From NCBI GenBank assembly GCA_013698525.1, contig JACCSM010000105.1, positions 1 through 5,247 on the forward strand: DNA of 5,247 nt, read 5' to 3'. Positions 1 to 4,508 of the stretch are shown here, in pieces. Position numbers and translations under genes: made by a program. The stretch is from Rubrobacteraceae bacterium (GTDB lineage Bacteria; Actinomycetota; Rubrobacteria; Rubrobacterales; Rubrobacteraceae). The number at the start of each line of letters is the position of its first letter. Within the stretch, counting starts at the first letter, position 1. Below the pieces are notes generated by a model. It did no database searches and was not told where the DNA came from. It saw only the letters and a program-made list of their open reading frames with translations.

Positions 1-96
1 AGCGGCGGCGACTCCCCCGCCAACAAGCCTCAAAAACTGTTGACGGCCCATTGTCCTGAGAGACGCCTCCGGCGTCCGTGAACACTCACCACACAT
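1..96 (-). CDS. Partial gene, N-terminus with signal-peptide-like segment
   Basis: Only the first 32 codons lie in the window; the gene runs off the left edge. The start is ATG at 96-94, preceded at the ideal distance by a GGAGG Shine-Dalgarno (complement of 102-106, 5-nt spacer) within a longer G-rich run. A second ATG at 51-49 is in frame but has a poorly placed AGGA. Residues 14-32 contain arginines followed by the segment GRQQFLRLVGGGVAAA. This resembles the S/T-R-R-x-F-L-K motif plus small hydrophobic core of Tat signal peptides, although the second twin arginine is Gln here. The product is therefore probably exported, lipidated or membrane-anchored; its function cannot be told. It lies downstream of, and in the same direction as, the 803-231 gene, but a hairpin and a promoter-like element between them suggest its own transcription. 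Confidence 0.6.
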   Translation of the reverse strand, partial: MCGECSRTPEASLRTMGRQQFLRLVGGGVAAA

Positions 97-101
97 ATCC
101 C

Positions 102-106
102 CCTCC
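102..106 (-). promoter_or_regulatory. Ribosome binding site of the left-edge gene
   Basis: On the minus strand GGAGG lies 5 nt before ATG 96-94. It decides this start over the in-frame ATG at 51-49, which has AGGA only 2 nt upstream. Confidence 0.65.
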
Positions 107-150
107 ATCAGCGGCCAAGAACGCCGCGCTCGAATGTGTAATCCTCTTAT

Positions 151-179
151 ATATTATCGGGCGACACGCCAAAGCTCAA
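151..179 (-). promoter_or_regulatory. Candidate sigma-70-type promoter for the left-edge gene
   Basis: On the minus strand TTGAGC (174-179) and TAATAT (151-156) are separated by exactly 17 nt. An overlapping GATAAT is a better -10 hexamer but gives a 15-nt spacer. The TATATATTAT patch is conspicuously AT-rich against GC-rich surroundings. Transcription would start near 144, giving a leader of roughly 50 nt before ATG 96. The hexamers match only partly, so this is a reasoned candidate. Confidence 0.45.
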
Positions 180-180
180 A

Positions 181-226
181 GCCACGCTCGTGGCATACAG
201 CGGATGCGCGACGTGGACAACGTCGC
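181..226 (-). terminator. Two tandem hairpins after the 803-231 gene, possible terminator
   Basis: Five bases past the TAA at 233-231, the minus strand forms GCGACGT/ACGTCGC (7-bp stem, 5-nt loop, 208-226). It then forms GCCACG/CGTGGC (6-bp stem, 181-194), followed by the short T-rich stretch TTTGAGCTTT. The T-tract is broken, so termination may be weak or factor-dependent. The tract overlaps the -35 element of the next candidate promoter. Confidence 0.4.
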
Positions 227-230
227 AAAG

Positions 231-803
231 TTACTCCCTTGGCTGATGGTCCGTATTCTCTTGCTCGCTTGTTGACCTAGCTTCTCGCTCTCCTTTCATC
301 TCCTGCAAAGCGGCACGAAGATCGTTTCTAAGCTCCATGACGGTGCGCTCATAGACACAGTACATCACTGCCCGCTCGATGTGGCCTCTCTCGATAGCGG
401 ATCTGGCGGACAGGGCCAACATGGCGCCCGCTCTATCCCATCCTTTTTTTTGAACTTCTCTTGACAACTCAGCCGCAAATACCGGATCGGTGCAGACTCG
501 GCGCACGGCCACCTTAACTTTTTCCTCCCAACGGGCCCAGATTGCCGGGTCCAAGAAGAGTCCGGCGGGCGTCAACTCACTAGCTGCCTTCCGCTCCTCA
601 GTTTCCTCTGGCATACTCTCGCGGTAAAGCTTTTCCGCTCGCTCATCCACACCGGAGCTGCGGTACTTTTTGGACCATTTACCCAACTCTACGAAATACT
701 CGTCCGCGCTTTCCCAGTCGCGGCTGTCCTCTATCTGCGCAAGCTCGAGGGCCGCCGTAAAGGCGAGCATTTCTCGATCATTAGCGAGCTCGTCCAAACC
801 CAC
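231..803 (-). CDS. Hypothetical protein, charged and helical, 190 aa
   Basis: I do not recognise a family. The start is GTG at 803-801, with GGAGG (complement of 809-813) 5 nt upstream; an in-frame TGA lies six codons upstream, so the N-terminus is well fixed. The protein is soluble-looking, without signal or membrane segments, rich in Glu, Arg and Ala, and probably mostly alpha-helical. Tryptophans and charged residues alternate at 30-65 and 89-100. Residues 125-170 form a long helical stretch. The tail (about 172-190) is polar and probably disordered. It is the last gene before a pair of hairpins and is overlapped by the 1078-731 reading frame, which suggests co-transcription. Being next to the origin, it may be a plasmid maintenance or copy-control accessory, but nothing in the sequence proves that. 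Confidence 0.75.
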   Translation of the reverse strand: MGLDELANDREMLAFTAALELAQIEDSRDWESADEYFVELGKWSKKYRSSGVDERAEKLYRESMPEETEERKAASELTPAGLFLDPAIWARWEEKVKVAVRRVCTDPVFAAELSREVQKKGWDRAGAMLALSARSAIERGHIERAVMYCVYERTVMELRNDLRAALQEMKGEREARSTSEQENTDHQPRE

Positions 804-1078
804 AGTCTCCTCCGGTCACAGTCTGCCCCTTGTACCCAATATGCGTAAAGTCTGTCAGAGCCTGGGGAGTGTTGCAACATCTCCTCTATCACCGCCCATT
901 TGTCGAAACAAGCCTCCTCAATCCAGCACCAGCCAGCCTCACCGTTGAGGATGTCATCCAAGGTGCCGCCCTCCGACTCCATCCGACGCAGCACATCAGT
1001 CGATCGCTCGCTCCGGTCCTCCCCGCTCCGGCGATCCCCGCCCTCGAGGAACGGTTTTCCGAGGCCGGACAGGCCCAT
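731..1078 (-). CDS. Possible small protein overlapping the next gene, 115 aa
   Basis: No family is recognised. The start ATG at 1078-1076 is directly preceded by an inverted iteron whose end, GGGGAAG, could serve as a very close, weak ribosome site; GTG at 1087-1085 is an alternative. Residues about 28-82 look like real protein, with acidic helices and several Trp residues (for example GWCWIEEACFDKWAVIEEML). The last 24 or so residues overlap the start of the 803-231 gene in another frame and look like out-of-frame translation (RRLWVW..., then basic Ser/Arg-rich). The 73-bp overlap is unusually long. Either the true gene has lost its end by a frameshift, or it once formed one protein with the downstream gene, or the tail is simply unconserved. 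A chance open frame cannot be excluded. Confidence 0.4.
   Translation of the reverse strand: MGLSGLGKPFLEGGDRRSGEDRSERSTDVLRRMESEGGTLDDILNGEAGWCWIEEACFDKWAVIEEMLQHSPGSDRLYAYWVQGADCDRRRLWVWTSSLMIEKCSPLRRPSSLRR
809..813 (-). promoter_or_regulatory. Ribosome binding site that fixes the GTG start at 803
   Basis: On the minus strand GGAGG with a 5-nt spacer precedes GTG 803-801. It lies inside the upstream reading frame, so translation of the two could be coupled. Confidence 0.65.
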
Positions 1079-1096
1079 CTTCCCCACAAGCCCGGT
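1079..1096 (-). repeat. Lone inverted iteron abutting the leftward gene start
   Basis: Read on the minus strand it is ACCGGGCTTGTGGGGAAG, 16 of 18 positions matching the consensus. Its last base is immediately followed by ATG 1078-1076. It lies 118 bp from the nearest array copy and in opposite orientation. If the initiator binds here it could block transcription or translation start of the leftward genes. Confidence 0.7.
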
Positions 1097-1213
1097 AGTT
1101 TGCCGTGTCCTGCAACTATCGGTCCTAACCACGGGCGTACAGATCACGGATGTGCGCATTCGGGACCCACTACACACCAAAACGGCGCAAAACCGCCGAA
1201 CAACCGCCCACAC

Positions 1214-1348
1214 ACCGGGCTCCGGGGGAAGCTTCTACCAGCTTACCGGGCCTTCGGGGAAGCGATACCGGGCTTCGGGGGAAGCCCGCGCCGACCTTGT
1301 GCTCAGAATACCGGGCTCTGGGGGAAGAGTACCGGGCTTCGGGGGAAG
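1214..1348 (+). repeat. Iteron array I, five direct copies
   Basis: Copies of 18 bp begin at 1214, 1245, 1267, 1310 and 1331. The start-to-start distances are 31, 22, 43 and 21 bp, close to 3, 2, 4 and 2 helical turns, so all copies face the same side of the DNA. The third and fifth are exact consensus; the others vary mainly at the central CTTCG (CTCCG, CCTTCG, CTCTG). The outer ACCGGGC and GGGGAAG are conserved, which suggests two half-site contacts. Confidence 0.9.
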
Positions 1349-1357
1349 CCCGGTACT
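1328..1357. repeat. Perfect 13-bp inverted repeat on the fifth iteron
   Basis: The fifth copy of array I is extended into a perfect dyad: 1328-1340 (AGTACCGGGCTTC) pairs with 1345-1357, with a GGGG loop. It could form a cruciform or a very stable RNA hairpin. The third copy has a shorter version (8 bp, 1269-1276 with 1281-1288). There is no T-run after it on either strand, so a simple intrinsic terminator is unlikely. It may be a single-strand initiation or strong initiator site. Confidence 0.85.
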
Positions 1358-1652
1358 TGGTTCATCCCTCCTCTATCTTCCCGCGTCCCGCCTCCCGAAT
1401 CGCGCCCTCGGCCTTCGCCCACTTTCCACGAACAGCACGAAAGGTCTACTTGAGGTTCAAAGTGTTCGTCCATCCCGGTTCAGCAGATCTGGGCTCTATG
1501 ACGGGTACTAATAGCTGTTGTGGTCCGGGTAGACCCCACATCTGGGGCTTGTTGTGCTGGGCCTTTCATGTGTGTGCTCTATGTAGAGGGCGTGGTCACG
1601 TCTACACAGTAAAGCTGACGTTCAGGTATCCAGATATCCTACGGATGGCCCT
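1358..1652. other. Gene-free spacer between iteron arrays
   Basis: I find no convincing gene here. It has no full iteron, only a weak partial resemblance near 1489-1506. It contains overlapping small dyads: CCCCA/TGGGG near 1533-1546, CTCTA/TAGAG (1577-1588), and an imperfect arm pair TGTAGA/TCTACA (1582-1587 with 1601-1606) enclosing CGTG/CACG. These may be protein sites or RNA hairpins. A GGTATCCAG copy at 1625-1633 matches one at 1711-1719. Confidence 0.5.
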
Positions 1653-1718
1653 TGGATACCGGGCTTCGGGGGAAGGATCCCGCCATAGACGCTCGCTTCC
1701 CTGGCAGCCCGGTATCCA
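1653..1718. repeat. Large dyad made by a direct and an inverted iteron
   Basis: A direct exact-consensus iteron (1658-1675) faces an inverted one (1696-1713, minus-strand reading ACCGGGCTGCCAGGGAAG). Their outer ends extend into a perfect 13-bp inverted repeat, 1653-1665 (TGGATACCGGGCT) with 1706-1718. The inner GGGGAAG/CTTCCC parts are also inverted. The GGATACC arm (1654-1660) can alternatively pair with GGTATCC at 1625-1631, which itself encloses ATCC-TAC-GGAT (1636-1646). Two exclusive folds are thus possible. Confidence 0.8.
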
Positions 1719-1730
1719 GCAGCGTCGCGT

Positions 1731-1835
1731 ACTGGGCTTCGGGGGAAGGCTTACCGGGCCGCGAGGGAAGGATAGCGGGCTCTGGGGGAAGCGATACCGG
1801 GCTTCGGGGGAAATAATACCGGGCTTCGGAGGAAA
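1731..1835 (+). repeat. Iteron array II, five direct copies next to rep
   Basis: Copies begin at 1731, 1753, 1774, 1796 and 1818, spaced 22, 21, 22 and 22 bp, an almost perfect two-turn pitch. The variants are ACTGGGC (first), a degenerate centre CCGCGA (second), AGCGGGCTCTG (third), and endings in AAA instead of AAG (fourth, fifth). The two AAA-ending copies lie next to the AT-rich segment. The tight array and its position beside the rep gene make it the best candidate for the core initiator-binding site. Confidence 0.92.
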
Positions 1836-1937
1836 TTTGCTTGAAATTTTACCTGCAAATCTGGAGTTTTGCACGAAACCGGTCGTCCCCCTGTTTGTAT
1901 GTTGTTAAGAGATATGTTGTTGTTTTGTTAAACAAAC
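1836..1937. other. AT-rich candidate DNA unwinding element
   Basis: After the last iteron the composition shifts sharply. From 1892 to 1936, 34 of 45 bases are A or T, in a GC-rich window. It contains a 9-bp direct repeat TATGTTGTT at 1898-1906 and 1913-1921 (15-bp pitch), and the small palindrome TTTGTT-A-AACAAA (1924-1936). AT-rich repeats beside iterons are where initiators melt the duplex. The same stretch must also hold the rep leader and perhaps its promoter, although I could not define good -35/-10 hexamers. Confidence 0.6.
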
Positions 1938-1940
1938 AGG
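1890..1940 (+). promoter_or_regulatory. Inverted repeat overlapping the rep ribosome site
   Basis: CCTGTTTGT (1890-1898) is the exact reverse complement of ACAAACAGG (1932-1940). The latter includes the first half of the AGGAGG Shine-Dalgarno (1938-1943). If both arms are on the same mRNA, a 9-bp stem would hide the ribosome site. As DNA it could be an operator for autoregulation. The two roles cannot be told apart from sequence. Confidence 0.5.
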
Positions 1941-1943
1941 AGG
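1938..1943 (+). promoter_or_regulatory. Ribosome binding site of the initiator gene
   Basis: AGGAGG with a 5-nt spacer before ATG 1949 is a full match. It decides against the upstream in-frame TTG at 1841, which would add 36 unconserved-looking residues encoded by the AT-rich segment. Confidence 0.8.
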
Positions 1944-1948
1944 ATGGG

Positions 1949-3409
1949 ATGGCTTTGAAGCAGCAGGAGGAGAGAAGCCACCTAGTAAAGGCCGAAGGGA
2001 ATTTCGAGGATCACCCGTATTTCACGATCGGCAACCAGCGGTCTGGAGACGGGGTCATTCACTACTCGAATACTATCCGGACGCGCGACGGCCAGGAACT
2101 GCAGCAGACCTGGACGATCAGGGCCGTGCAGGGCCTCGGGTTGCCTGGAAGCCTGGACCAGGACGTATACGTGGCGCTGCTGCAACTCATAGAGCAGCGT
2201 GGCGGGGTGCCCGATGACGGCTGGATCTCCTTCTCCCTCTACGAACTCGTGCAGCTCCTGCGCCGAACACACGGAGGACGGGACTACATGCAAATCAAAC
2301 AGTCTCTCCTCAGACTATCGAGCACGACCATCCAGAGCGACAACGCCTTCTACCGCAAGAGCCAGAAATCTTACCTCACAGACAGCTTCCACCTGCTGGA
2401 CAGGGTCAAGCACTCAGAGACCAGCGACGGACACGGAAGAGCGGAGAAGACTTCGGTCAAGCTCTCGGACTACTTCGTGGAGTCCTACAAGGCCGACTAC
2501 CTCAAGGGCCTCGACGTGGACTTCTACTGGTCGCTGAACTCGCCAGTGGCCAAACGCCTCTACCGGTTCATCGACAAGAAGCGCAACTACCAGAGGCGGT
2601 GGGAAGTGGAGCTCTTCTCGCTCCGGGACCGCATCCCGCTCAGCGCGTACAAGTATCCCTCCAAGATCAAGGAAAAGCTCGCCCCGGCCCACGAGGAGCT
2701 CGAACAGAAGGGTTTTCTGGAGCAGGTAACGTATCGTAAGAACCCGGCAGGTTCCAACCTCGTCTGCTACGAGATCCACGAGGGCTTCGCCAGCCGGCGC
2801 CCGGCCGCACGTGTCGAGGCCACTCCAGAGGTAGTCATAGCGATCGAGAGATTGAAGGCTGAAGGAGTGCGGGGAGATGTAGCCGAGGATCTGGTCGCCA
2901 ACCACGGCCCGGAGCGCTGCCTCCGGTTTGCCGAGGCTGTCCCCTACCAGAAGAACCTGCGCAACGCACCCGGCTGGCTCCGCAAGGCTATAGAGAACGG
3001 CTACGAGCTGGACGTTCCCTTCGCCGACCCGGGTTCCAACACCAATGGGGCTTCGGCCATTGCAGCCCGCGAAGCGGACGAAGCCGAGGAGACGAGGTCC
3101 GAGGACATCCCCCCTCCCCCACCGGACGTGGCGCCGCCCGACCCCGATCCGGCCGCCCAGGACGTGTGGACGCAGATGCTCGACGCCGTCTCTGACAAGA
3201 TCGAGACCCCCTCCCTGCGCGTCTGGTTCGATGGTACCGTTCCCACCGGCTTCGATGGCGAACGACTCACCATCTCCGTTCCCAACTCTTTCGCCAAGGA
3301 GTACATCGAGACCCGCTTTCTTGACATGCTGGAGGGAGCCCTGCGCGAGCAGACCGGCGCACTCCACGCAGCCCTTGAGGTCGTGGTCCAGCCGGGTGGA
3401 GACATTTAG
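1949..3409 (+). CDS. Plasmid replication initiator (RPA type) with DnaA domain I-like C-terminus
   Basis: It is probably the protein that binds the upstream iterons and starts replication. The 486 residues divide as follows. Residues 65-280 match the RPA replication initiator style, with LPGSLDQDVYVALLQL near 65-80, a WISFSLYELVQLL helix pair, the core NSPVAKRLYRFIDKKR at 197-212, and a winged-helix-like region to about 280. Residues 293-358 end in LRNAPGWLRKAIENGY, a C-terminal motif common in such Rep proteins. Residues 362-403 form an acidic, proline-rich linker (five prolines at 388-392). Residues 404-480 resemble DnaA domain I, with W407, W426 in LRVWFDG, GERLTISVPNSFAKEYIETRF and a final helix and strand. 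Domain I of DnaA contacts DnaB helicase and itself, so this tail may load helicase. Iterons and AT-rich DNA lie just upstream, which implies autoregulation. The family call is from remembered motifs. Confidence 0.88.
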   Translation: MALKQQEERSHLVKAEGNFEDHPYFTIGNQRSGDGVIHYSNTIRTRDGQELQQTWTIRAVQGLGLPGSLDQDVYVALLQLIEQRGGVPDDGWISFSLYELVQLLRRTHGGRDYMQIKQSLLRLSSTTIQSDNAFYRKSQKSYLTDSFHLLDRVKHSETSDGHGRAEKTSVKLSDYFVESYKADYLKGLDVDFYWSLNSPVAKRLYRFIDKKRNYQRRWEVELFSLRDRIPLSAYKYPSKIKEKLAPAHEELEQKGFLEQVTYRKNPAGSNLVCYEIHEGFASRRPAARVEATPEVVIAIERLKAEGVRGDVAEDLVANHGPERCLRFAEAVPYQKNLRNAPGWLRKAIENGYELDVPFADPGSNTNGASAIAAREADEAEETRSEDIPPPPPDVAPPDPDPAAQDVWTQMLDAVSDKIETPSLRVWFDGTVPTGFDGERLTISVPNSFAKEYIETRFLDMLEGALREQTGALHAALEVVVQPGGDI

Positions 3410-3410
3410 A

Positions 3411-3695
3411 ATGCATAATACTTTTGGGCGTACTTTGCTTCGGGAGTTGCTCGGCGTTTGTCCGGTGCTCTCCTTGCTGGTCTATTACTTTTTGCTTTTC
3501 TGGCTTTCTTTGTGTGCCTTTGTGTGGGTCTTTAGCTTTTCCCTGGCGTGGCTTCTCCTTGGTAAGTATTATAAGAACATATCCCGACATGCCTTGGCGA
3601 ACAAACCCTCCCCACTTCGCTACTTACGAGACGATCAGCCTAGCTGGTCCAGCGTCATTGCAGGCTTGCACGTTCGCATGCGCTCCTGCCCGTAG
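3411..3695 (+). CDS. Possible small membrane protein, 94 aa
   Basis: This is an unrecognised reading frame whose ATG lies one base after the initiator stop codon (TAG 3407-3409). GGTGGAG upstream supplies GGAG (3398-3401) at a 9-nt spacing, so translation coupled to rep is plausible. Residues about 16-50 are almost entirely hydrophobic and aromatic (VCPVLSLLVYYFLLFWLSL and onward to LAWLLLG). That is long enough for two closely packed membrane helices or one long one, followed by the basic flank GKYYKN and a polar tail of about 40 residues. The DNA is distinctly T-rich compared with rep. Small membrane proteins next to plasmid rep genes may be toxins, exclusion or tethering factors, but no motif indicates which. 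T-rich non-coding DNA can mimic hydrophobic coding, so this is uncertain. Confidence 0.5.
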   Translation: MHNTFGRTLLRELLGVCPVLSLLVYYFLLFWLSLCAFVWVFSFSLAWLLLGKYYKNISRHALANKPSPLRYLRDDQPSWSSVIAGLHVRMRSCP

Positions 3696-3724
3696 GTATG
3701 TAGGGAGGTTGGCACACCCCGTTC

Positions 3725-3799
3725 ATGGTCTGCGTCCCTCTCGGCGAGTTGCGGCGGTCTCCCCCGCTCTCCCTCGCCAGCGTCCCGCCCGTGCGGTAA
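3725..3799 (+). CDS. Possible 24-codon leader ORF before the antitoxin gene
   Basis: ATG 3725 opens a 24-residue frame rich in Pro, Leu and Arg. It ends at TAA 3797-3799, one base before the antitoxin ATG at 3801 (TAAAATG). The only good Shine-Dalgarno upstream, GGGAGG (3703-3708), is 16 nt away, longer than normal. The antitoxin lacks its own clear ribosome site, so re-initiation from this frame could drive it. It may equally be chance. Confidence 0.2.
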   Translation: MVCVPLGELRRSPPLSLASVPPVR

Positions 3800-3800
3800 A

Positions 3801-4457
3801 ATGGCGACACTAACGCAGGCTAACGCTGGGCTTGGCAGCCGGCAAGACGAGGGCAGTGGTTCGGAGTTGACGGAGAGGGAGTTGAGGGACAGGGGCATCA
3901 GGCGTTCCTCGGGAGAGATCGAGGAGGACGCGCGGCGCTTTGCCTCGGAGATCCTCCTGGTTCTGCCCACCGGCAGGTGGGTCAACGAGCCCGCGGAGGG
4001 TTTCTCTCCCGAGGAGGAAGCGTTTCTAAAGAGGGGCGGTCTCGACTTGGTGCCTGCGGGGGCGGATGAGCCAGATCCCCTGTCCCGTACGGCTGCCAAG
4101 TATGCTGCCATCATAGCGGCAGCCCTGACTACCAAGGAGGCGGCCAACCTCCTCGGCGTCAGCGAGGGACGGGTTCGGCAGAGGCTCCAAAATAGAACCC
4201 TCTACGGTATGAAATCAGGCAGGGAGAACAGGCTGCCCGTCTTCCAGTTCGACGGTGACCACGAGGTTCGCGGCGTAGGCGAAGTCCTCAAGCACGTGGA
4301 TCGCACGGTGCATCCGGTGGCGCTGCTCAACTGGTTTACATCGCCGAACCCGGACCTTCAGCTGTACGAGGATGAGCACGGCGGCGCTTCACCGCGAGAA
4401 TGGCTGCTCTCCGGGGGCTCTCCAGCAGTCCTCGTACCCCTGGCAGAGGTTCTCTAG
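3801..4457 (+). CDS. Antitoxin of a RES toxin, Xre/MbcA/ParS-like
   Basis: It is likely the antidote and transcriptional repressor of the following RES toxin. The 218 residues show a charged N-terminal part (20-100). A helix-turn-helix follows at 109-130 (LTTKEAANLLGVSEGRVRQRL), then a wing-like stretch with LPVFQF (145-149). The C-terminal block at 170-218 (HPVALLNWFTSPNPDL, SPREWLLSGGSPAVLVPLAEVL) has the style of the toxin-binding ParS/DUF2384-type domain. The PNPDL and GG segments are typical of that domain. ATG 3801 is the first possible start after the in-frame TAG at 3693-3695; its Shine-Dalgarno is weak (GCGGTAAA). The gene ends 51 bp before the toxin, as usual for antitoxin-first operons. 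Such antitoxins normally bind their own promoter, but I could not pick out an operator. Confidence 0.8.
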   Translation: MATLTQANAGLGSRQDEGSGSELTERELRDRGIRRSSGEIEEDARRFASEILLVLPTGRWVNEPAEGFSPEEEAFLKRGGLDLVPAGADEPDPLSRTAAKYAAIIAAALTTKEAANLLGVSEGRVRQRLQNRTLYGMKSGRENRLPVFQFDGDHEVRGVGEVLKHVDRTVHPVALLNWFTSPNPDLQLYEDEHGGASPREWLLSGGSPAVLVPLAEVL

Positions 4458-4508
4458 GGGGTCTGGGCCGCTGTCGGTTCGCTTGCCAGGGTGAGGTAGC
4501 CAGACTTC

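Larger units (their letters stand above)
1079..1948. other. Putative iteron-type plasmid origin of replication
   Basis: This stretch holds thirteen copies of an 18-bp repeat with consensus ACCGGGCTTCGGGGGAAG, often preceded by GAT. It also holds large dyads and an AT-rich segment directly before a replication initiator gene. Direct repeats of about 22 bp pitch next to the initiator gene are the classic layout of iteron plasmids, where the initiator binds the repeats, melts the adjacent AT-rich DNA and limits copy number. Open frames across it on both strands are low-complexity read-throughs of the repeats. I saw no perfect TTATCCACA DnaA box. Origin function is inferred from layout. Confidence 0.8.

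Noticed and set aside
62..76. Hairpin GACGCC-TCC-GGCGTC
   Set aside because: It lies within the proposed left-edge coding region and is not followed by a T-run on either strand, so it is not called a terminator.
212..220. DnaA-box-like sequence (TTGTCCACG on the minus strand)
   Set aside because: It matches 7 of 9 positions, lies within the loop and arm of a hairpin far from the iterons, and has no neighbouring copies.
78..275. Rightward 65-codon open frame
   Set aside because: It has no ribosome site, overlaps hairpins and the end of the leftward gene, and shows no domain-like sequence.
1214..1835. CRISPR array
   Set aside because: The intervals between the 18-bp repeats are mostly 3-4 bp in array II, far too short for spacers, and copies occur in both orientations beside a rep gene.
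830..1908. Long rightward open frames (830-1453, 900-1511, 1150-1908) across the repeats
   Set aside because: They run through iterons, give repeated Pro/Gly/Arg-rich fragments such as GLRGK and GFGG, and lack ribosome sites; they are by-products of GC-rich repeats.
1841..1948. Extended initiator starting at TTG 1841, with GGAGG at 1827-1831
   Set aside because: The added 36 residues are encoded by the AT-rich segment, and ATG 1949 has AGGAGG at ideal distance.
2414..3367. Leftward 317-codon open frame opposite the initiator gene
   Set aside because: It is an antisense shadow: the rightward frame has clear family motifs and a ribosome site, the leftward one has neither.
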